26,190 nucleotides of DNA from CAZOKZ01 sp964580585 (GTDB lineage Bacteria > Sumerlaeota > Sumerlaeia > SLMS01 > JAHLLQ01): NCBI GenBank assembly GCA_964580585.1, contig CAZOKZ010000063.1, positions 1-26,190 on the forward strand. Reading direction: 5' to 3'. Positions 23,314 to 26,190 of this stretch are shown piece by piece (the first letter of the stretch is position 1; each line of letters opens with the position of its first letter). A program made the translations under genes and the position numbers. Under the pieces are notes generated by a model. It searched no databases, had not been told where the DNA came from, and was given only the letters and a program-made list of their open reading frames with translations.

Positions 23314-23952
23314 CTAGATTGAGGGGTTTGCAGAACGAGGTATCAATTTTTCGTCCGTCAGCAATCGTTCGGTGTTCAAGACGATCAGCGCGTTAGATGT
23401 AATACCTGCGCAGTATTCGGCTCGAATGCCAGTCAACGTAGGTGGGGGTGGATGCAATTGGTTGGCAGCTATCGAGACTACGCCTGCAACAGAATCGGCT
23501 TGAATTCCAAAAGTTATTTCACCTACGTGAAGGATTATAGCTTTGGACTCCATGGACGCGACGGTTCCAGAGAGGTCGAAGATGCTTTTGAGATTAATAA
23601 TGGGGATGAGTTGCCCGCGCAGGTTCATGATTCCAAGAATAAGCGAAGATGCGCCGGGAATAGGAACGCATTCGCGCATCGAAGCGACTTGATCAACATG
23701 ACGCGATTCGATCCCGTATTCTTCCTGTGCAAGAGTAAACACGACGACATCTGATCTTTGCCGTTCTTCGTGCTGTGTACTTGCGAGTGGTGCAGCCATC
23801 TGGTGGGCTCGATCACGCAGAATTTCTTTTTTCCGCTCGTCGGTGGTGGACCAATCGTGCTCGATATTCTGGCGCGCTTGTTTCAATCGTTCATGGAATG
23901 CATCCCAACTCGCTTGACACGACTTAGAATCGGAAGAGTTTTTGATTACCAC
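23314..23952 (-). CDS. CheW-like adaptor with N-terminal extension (WspD-like)
   Basis: A coupling protein of about 212 residues linking receptors to CheA. An N-terminal charged, helical extension of about 60 residues (FHERLKQARQNIEH, ERKKEILRDRAHQM) precedes the CheW domain. That domain starts at VVVFTLAQEEYGIE and carries LILGIMNLRGQLIPIINL, the usual CheW core motif. Such an extension is seen in WspD. GTG at 23952 is chosen because AAAGGA lies 8 nt upstream, leaving 13 bp from the cheR stop. A TTG at 23982 overlapping cheR would add ten residues and cannot be excluded. Confidence 0.88.
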   Translation of the reverse strand: MVIKNSSDSKSCQASWDAFHERLKQARQNIEHDWSTTDERKKEILRDRAHQMAAPLASTQHEERQRSDVVVFTLAQEEYGIESRHVDQVASMRECVPIPGASSLILGIMNLRGQLIPIINLKSIFDLSGTVASMESKAIILHVGEITFGIQADSVAGVVSIAANQLHPPPPTLTGIRAEYCAGITSNALIVLNTERLLTDEKLIPRSANPSI

Positions 23953-23965
23953 GATACGATTCCTT

Positions 23966-25366
23966 TCAGGCGACAATTCCAAGAGAGCGAACGATTTCCG
24001 CTAAACGTCCAACGGTTAATCCATCGGCTTCGGTTAATTCTTCGTCCGTTTGGTGACGTTCGAGAAGTCTCAGCACGGTATCGAAATGTTTGCGAGCCTG
24101 CGTCGTTTTTTGCTGGCGAAGAGCTAAATTACCAAGTGCGAAATATACCAGAATATATTCGGGATTCAAGTAAAGCGCGCGCTTAAGTGCAGATTCGGCT
24201 TCGGAAAACGAGCCGAGTTCTTCGAGAATCGTTGCCCGCAGATAATGGAACGAAGGATTCATTTTGTACCTTTCGACCATACCGTCGCAAATTGCCAGAG
24301 CCTCTTCCAAATGACCGGTGTTTGCCGCCCTGCGAGCTTGATCGAGAAGTGGTATCGGCGGCGGCGCAGGAGTGTGGGATTGAATCTTTGGCGAAGTGTC
24401 ACGAGCACGACGTACAGCCCGTCGTGAAAACGTACGGGGACGGAGAGAATTAGAGTTCGTCATTTCAACCAGGGACGGAGAGGAATCCCTCTTCGATTTA
24501 TTGGCAGGTGCGCTCGCGAGGAGTTTTTGATACAAGACGACGTTTGGCAAATGGACAGCGTGAAACTGGCTGAAAAGTTGATGAGAAACTTCTGTTGAAC
24601 TGACGATCAGCCAACCGCCATCGACCAGGCATTCATAGAAACGATCAATGATTTCACGCATTCGCTGGGGTGAAAAATACATCAACACATTACGACAAAA
24701 AATCAAGTCGAGGCTGCAGGTTCCATTCACAAGCGATGGATACGGATCGGTGGCGAGATTCAATGAAGCAAAATTGACGCGACGACGAATGCGTGGAATC
24801 AGTTCCCAACGACCATCGGGTTGGGATTGGAAAAACCGTTGCCTGGGATTCGACGATTCGTCCCGAAAAGACCATTTTTTGTACATTCCCGAAGCAGCAT
24901 GTTGAAGAAACCGCGCGTTGAGATCGGTGGCAAGAATCGAAAGGTTCCACGAATCGATGTCAGGCAGTTCGTCTTCGAGCAACATGGCGATCGAATACGG
25001 TTCTTCGCCCGTGCAACAACCGGCGCTCCAAACGCGAAGGTTGCGACGACCCGCTTGCTCGATTGCTTTCAAACGCTCGGGCAACACATGAGAACGCAAG
25101 GCATCGAAAACGGCAGGCTCGCGAAAAAAGAACGTTTCACCAATCGTCAAATGATGGGCGAAAATTTCCATCTCACGCGGCGACGGTTTTCCTTCAATCA
25201 ACCGCTCCCAACCACCTTCGGAATCCTCCACACCAAGTTCATGCGCCACACCCCCCAAGCAGCGTTCCAGATCCTGCCATCGCGATGGCGGATAATGCAG
25301 CCCCATCTGTTCGCCGACAAATCGACTCGCCCGCTCGAGGAACACACTGGAGGGAGTAAACGTCAT
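23966..25366 (-). CDS. CheR-type receptor methyltransferase with C-terminal TPRs (WspC-like)
   Basis: A 466-residue protein. The CheR domain (about 1-285) uses S-adenosylmethionine to methylate receptor glutamates. Landmarks are HHLTIGETFFFRE (71-83), the SAM-binding WSAGCCTGEEPYS (113-125), ILATDLN and IFCRNVLMYF (222-231). A basic, serine-rich linker follows. From about 335 come tetratricopeptide-like repeats (EALAICDGMVERY, EAESALKRALYLNPEY, LGNLALRQQKTTQARKHF). CheR fused to TPRs is the WspC arrangement, in which the TPRs replace pentapeptide tethering; the receptors here also lack a pentapeptide. Its ATG overlaps the upstream cheW stop in an ATGA. Confidence 0.94.
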   Translation of the reverse strand: MTFTPSSVFLERASRFVGEQMGLHYPPSRWQDLERCLGGVAHELGVEDSEGGWERLIEGKPSPREMEIFAHHLTIGETFFFREPAVFDALRSHVLPERLKAIEQAGRRNLRVWSAGCCTGEEPYSIAMLLEDELPDIDSWNLSILATDLNARFLQHAASGMYKKWSFRDESSNPRQRFFQSQPDGRWELIPRIRRRVNFASLNLATDPYPSLVNGTCSLDLIFCRNVLMYFSPQRMREIIDRFYECLVDGGWLIVSSTEVSHQLFSQFHAVHLPNVVLYQKLLASAPANKSKRDSSPSLVEMTNSNSLRPRTFSRRAVRRARDTSPKIQSHTPAPPPIPLLDQARRAANTGHLEEALAICDGMVERYKMNPSFHYLRATILEELGSFSEAESALKRALYLNPEYILVYFALGNLALRQQKTTQARKHFDTVLRLLERHQTDEELTEADGLTVGRLAEIVRSLGIVA

Positions 25367-25833
25367 GGAAGGTTTCCCCCACCTGCCAGCGCGATATCCA
25401 ACGTGCGCTCTTCGTCCAGGGCGAGAAACGTATCGAGATCGTGGATCAAAATGAGACCGTCCGCTCGTTTGACCACCCCGGCAACATATCGACTGTTTGG
25501 TAAAACCGACTCGACCGGAATCCAGTCCATGTCACGAACAGTCTCCACATCCCCAACACGATCGGCGACGAGAGCTAACTGGCGCCGAGGCGTACGCGCC
25601 AGAATAATTTGATCGTCAATCCCCGGATCTCGTTTTGGTATTTGAAATCGCTGTCGAAGATCGACCACCGGAACGACAGTGCCATGCACATCAAACACAC
25701 CCAGCACGATTTCAGGCGCATGGGGCAACGGTGTCACCTCCATCATCCGTAAAACGCGAATCACCGAAGGAAGAGCTAATCCGAAAGAGCGACCTTCCAG
25801 AAAAAAGGTCATGATTTTTGAAATCTCACGCAT
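25363..25833 (-). CDS. CheW-like adaptor (WspB-like), first gene of the operon
   Basis: A 156-residue single-domain CheW. It starts MTFFLEGRSFGLALPSVIRVL near the N-terminus and carries the core IVLGVFDVHGTVVPVVDLRQRF, followed by the second half (LALVADRVGDVETV). It couples receptors to the CheA kinase. The start could be ATG 25833 or the in-frame ATG seven codons later (25812); neither has a strong ribosome-binding site. It is the first gene of the chemosensory block, with an inverted repeat in its leader. Two different CheW proteins in one operon is a feature of Wsp-like systems. Confidence 0.9.
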   Translation of the reverse strand: MREISKIMTFFLEGRSFGLALPSVIRVLRMMEVTPLPHAPEIVLGVFDVHGTVVPVVDLRQRFQIPKRDPGIDDQIILARTPRRQLALVADRVGDVETVRDMDWIPVESVLPNSRYVAGVVKRADGLILIHDLDTFLALDEERTLDIALAGGGNLP

Positions 25834-25848
25834 TTCGTATTACTCACA

Positions 25849-25871
25849 TATGACTTATCTTATTAGTCATA
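25849..25871. promoter_or_regulatory. Inverted repeat in the leader of the chemosensory operon
   Basis: TATGACT (25849-25855) and AGTCATA (25865-25871) form a perfect 7-bp dyad with a 9-bp AT-rich spacer, ending 15 bp upstream of the first cheW start. The size and spacing fit a dimeric regulator site, or a small RNA hairpin over the ribosome-binding region. Confidence 0.5.
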
Positions 25872-26137
25872 AATACGCACGAGGAGGACAGAATGTCAAG
25901 TGTGTATCGTTTGAGCGGGGAGACGTTGCGTTAGTTAAATCTCAGAATTGGAAATCGTGACGAATTCGGTGTCGCTCCGAGACAAAAACCAGGCTCGTGG
26001 AAGGAGGGGGAAAAGTGAATTTTAACGATATTCGATGATTACTTTGATATCGCAAGAATTGATACCGATCTGCTTTAGGGGAAAGGAGCGCGAGTTCGAG
26101 ATTCGCTCACCCACGACTTGCCATTACCAGTTAACAC
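25872..26137. other. Upstream region of the chemosensory operon, no gene seen
   Basis: No open frame of recognisable content is present. Purine-rich stretches such as GGAAGGAGGGGGAAAAG (about 25999-26015) resemble ribosome-binding sites, but the frame behind it closes within eight codons. The operon promoter should lie here on the minus strand. Confidence 0.4.
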
Positions 26138-26176
26138 AACTCCGTCCCCATGCGTTTTTTGCATGGGGACGGAGTT
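26138..26176. repeat. Perfect 16-bp hairpin with T-rich loop
   Basis: AACTCCGTCCCCATGC (26138-26153) and GCATGGGGACGGAGTT (26161-26176) are exact complements around the 7-nt loop GTTTTTT. Neither strand has a T-run after the stem, so it does not match a standard intrinsic terminator. It may be a bidirectional terminator of unusual form or a repeated palindromic element at the window edge. Confidence 0.6.
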
Positions 26177-26190
26177 TACTTCGATGGTTG

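Overview
The window reads as a chromosomal segment of a free-living bacterium with a Gram-negative-style envelope and roughly 50-55 % GC (estimated by eye). The taxon cannot be fixed. A secreted GH31 hydrolase with an appended C-terminal beta-sandwich, a XylR-type regulator, a GT-C/YfhO membrane operon and a Wsp-like chemosensory operon would all fit an environmental lineage such as PVC, Sumerlaeota or Hydrogenedentota. That is inference, not demonstration.

Left edge (1-1763). The minus strand is open from 1249 to the window edge and encodes the first 416 residues of a Cas3 HD-nuclease/helicase, closest in feel to type I-C. The locus therefore continues to the left; no CRISPR array lies inside the window. 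Upstream of cas3 is a compact cluster of five TAGCAC/GTGCTA hexamers, then a 15-bp copy of an internal piece of the neighbouring tRNA-Pro(UGG) gene (1687-1763, minus).

Envelope block (1989-8860, plus). Three overlapping membrane-protein genes (GT-C/PMT-like glycosyltransferase, YfhO-like protein, CPBP intramembrane protease) form an operon. A full-length DsbD-type thiol:disulfide reductant transporter with a C-terminal thioredoxin domain follows.

Middle (8870-14009). On the minus strand are a small unidentified protein gene and, just upstream of it, a decayed C-terminal remnant of a sulfite-oxidase-like molybdoenzyme. A XylR-type LacI/AraC regulator follows, divergent from a 1038-residue secreted GH31 glycosidase. 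This is a likely sugar-responsive regulator/hydrolase pair.

Chemosensory block (14410-25833, minus). Transcription runs cheW, cheR-TPR, cheW with N-terminal extension, mcp (CHASE3), mcp (4-helix-bundle sensor), cheA-REC, cheB, then a REC-HisKA-HATPase-REC hybrid kinase. The CheW/CheR-TPR/CheW/CheA-REC/CheB set and its order match the Wsp-type alternative-function class. The output position is held by a hybrid kinase rather than a GGDEF protein, and two receptors sit in the middle. The receptors share a 785-bp DNA segment with a single mismatch, pointing to very recent duplication or gene conversion. A 3'-terminal tRNA fragment (T-arm, acceptor strand and CCA) lies just beyond the end of this block, a possible scar of integration. 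The right edge is non-coding, with a dyad in the operon leader and a 16-bp perfect hairpin.
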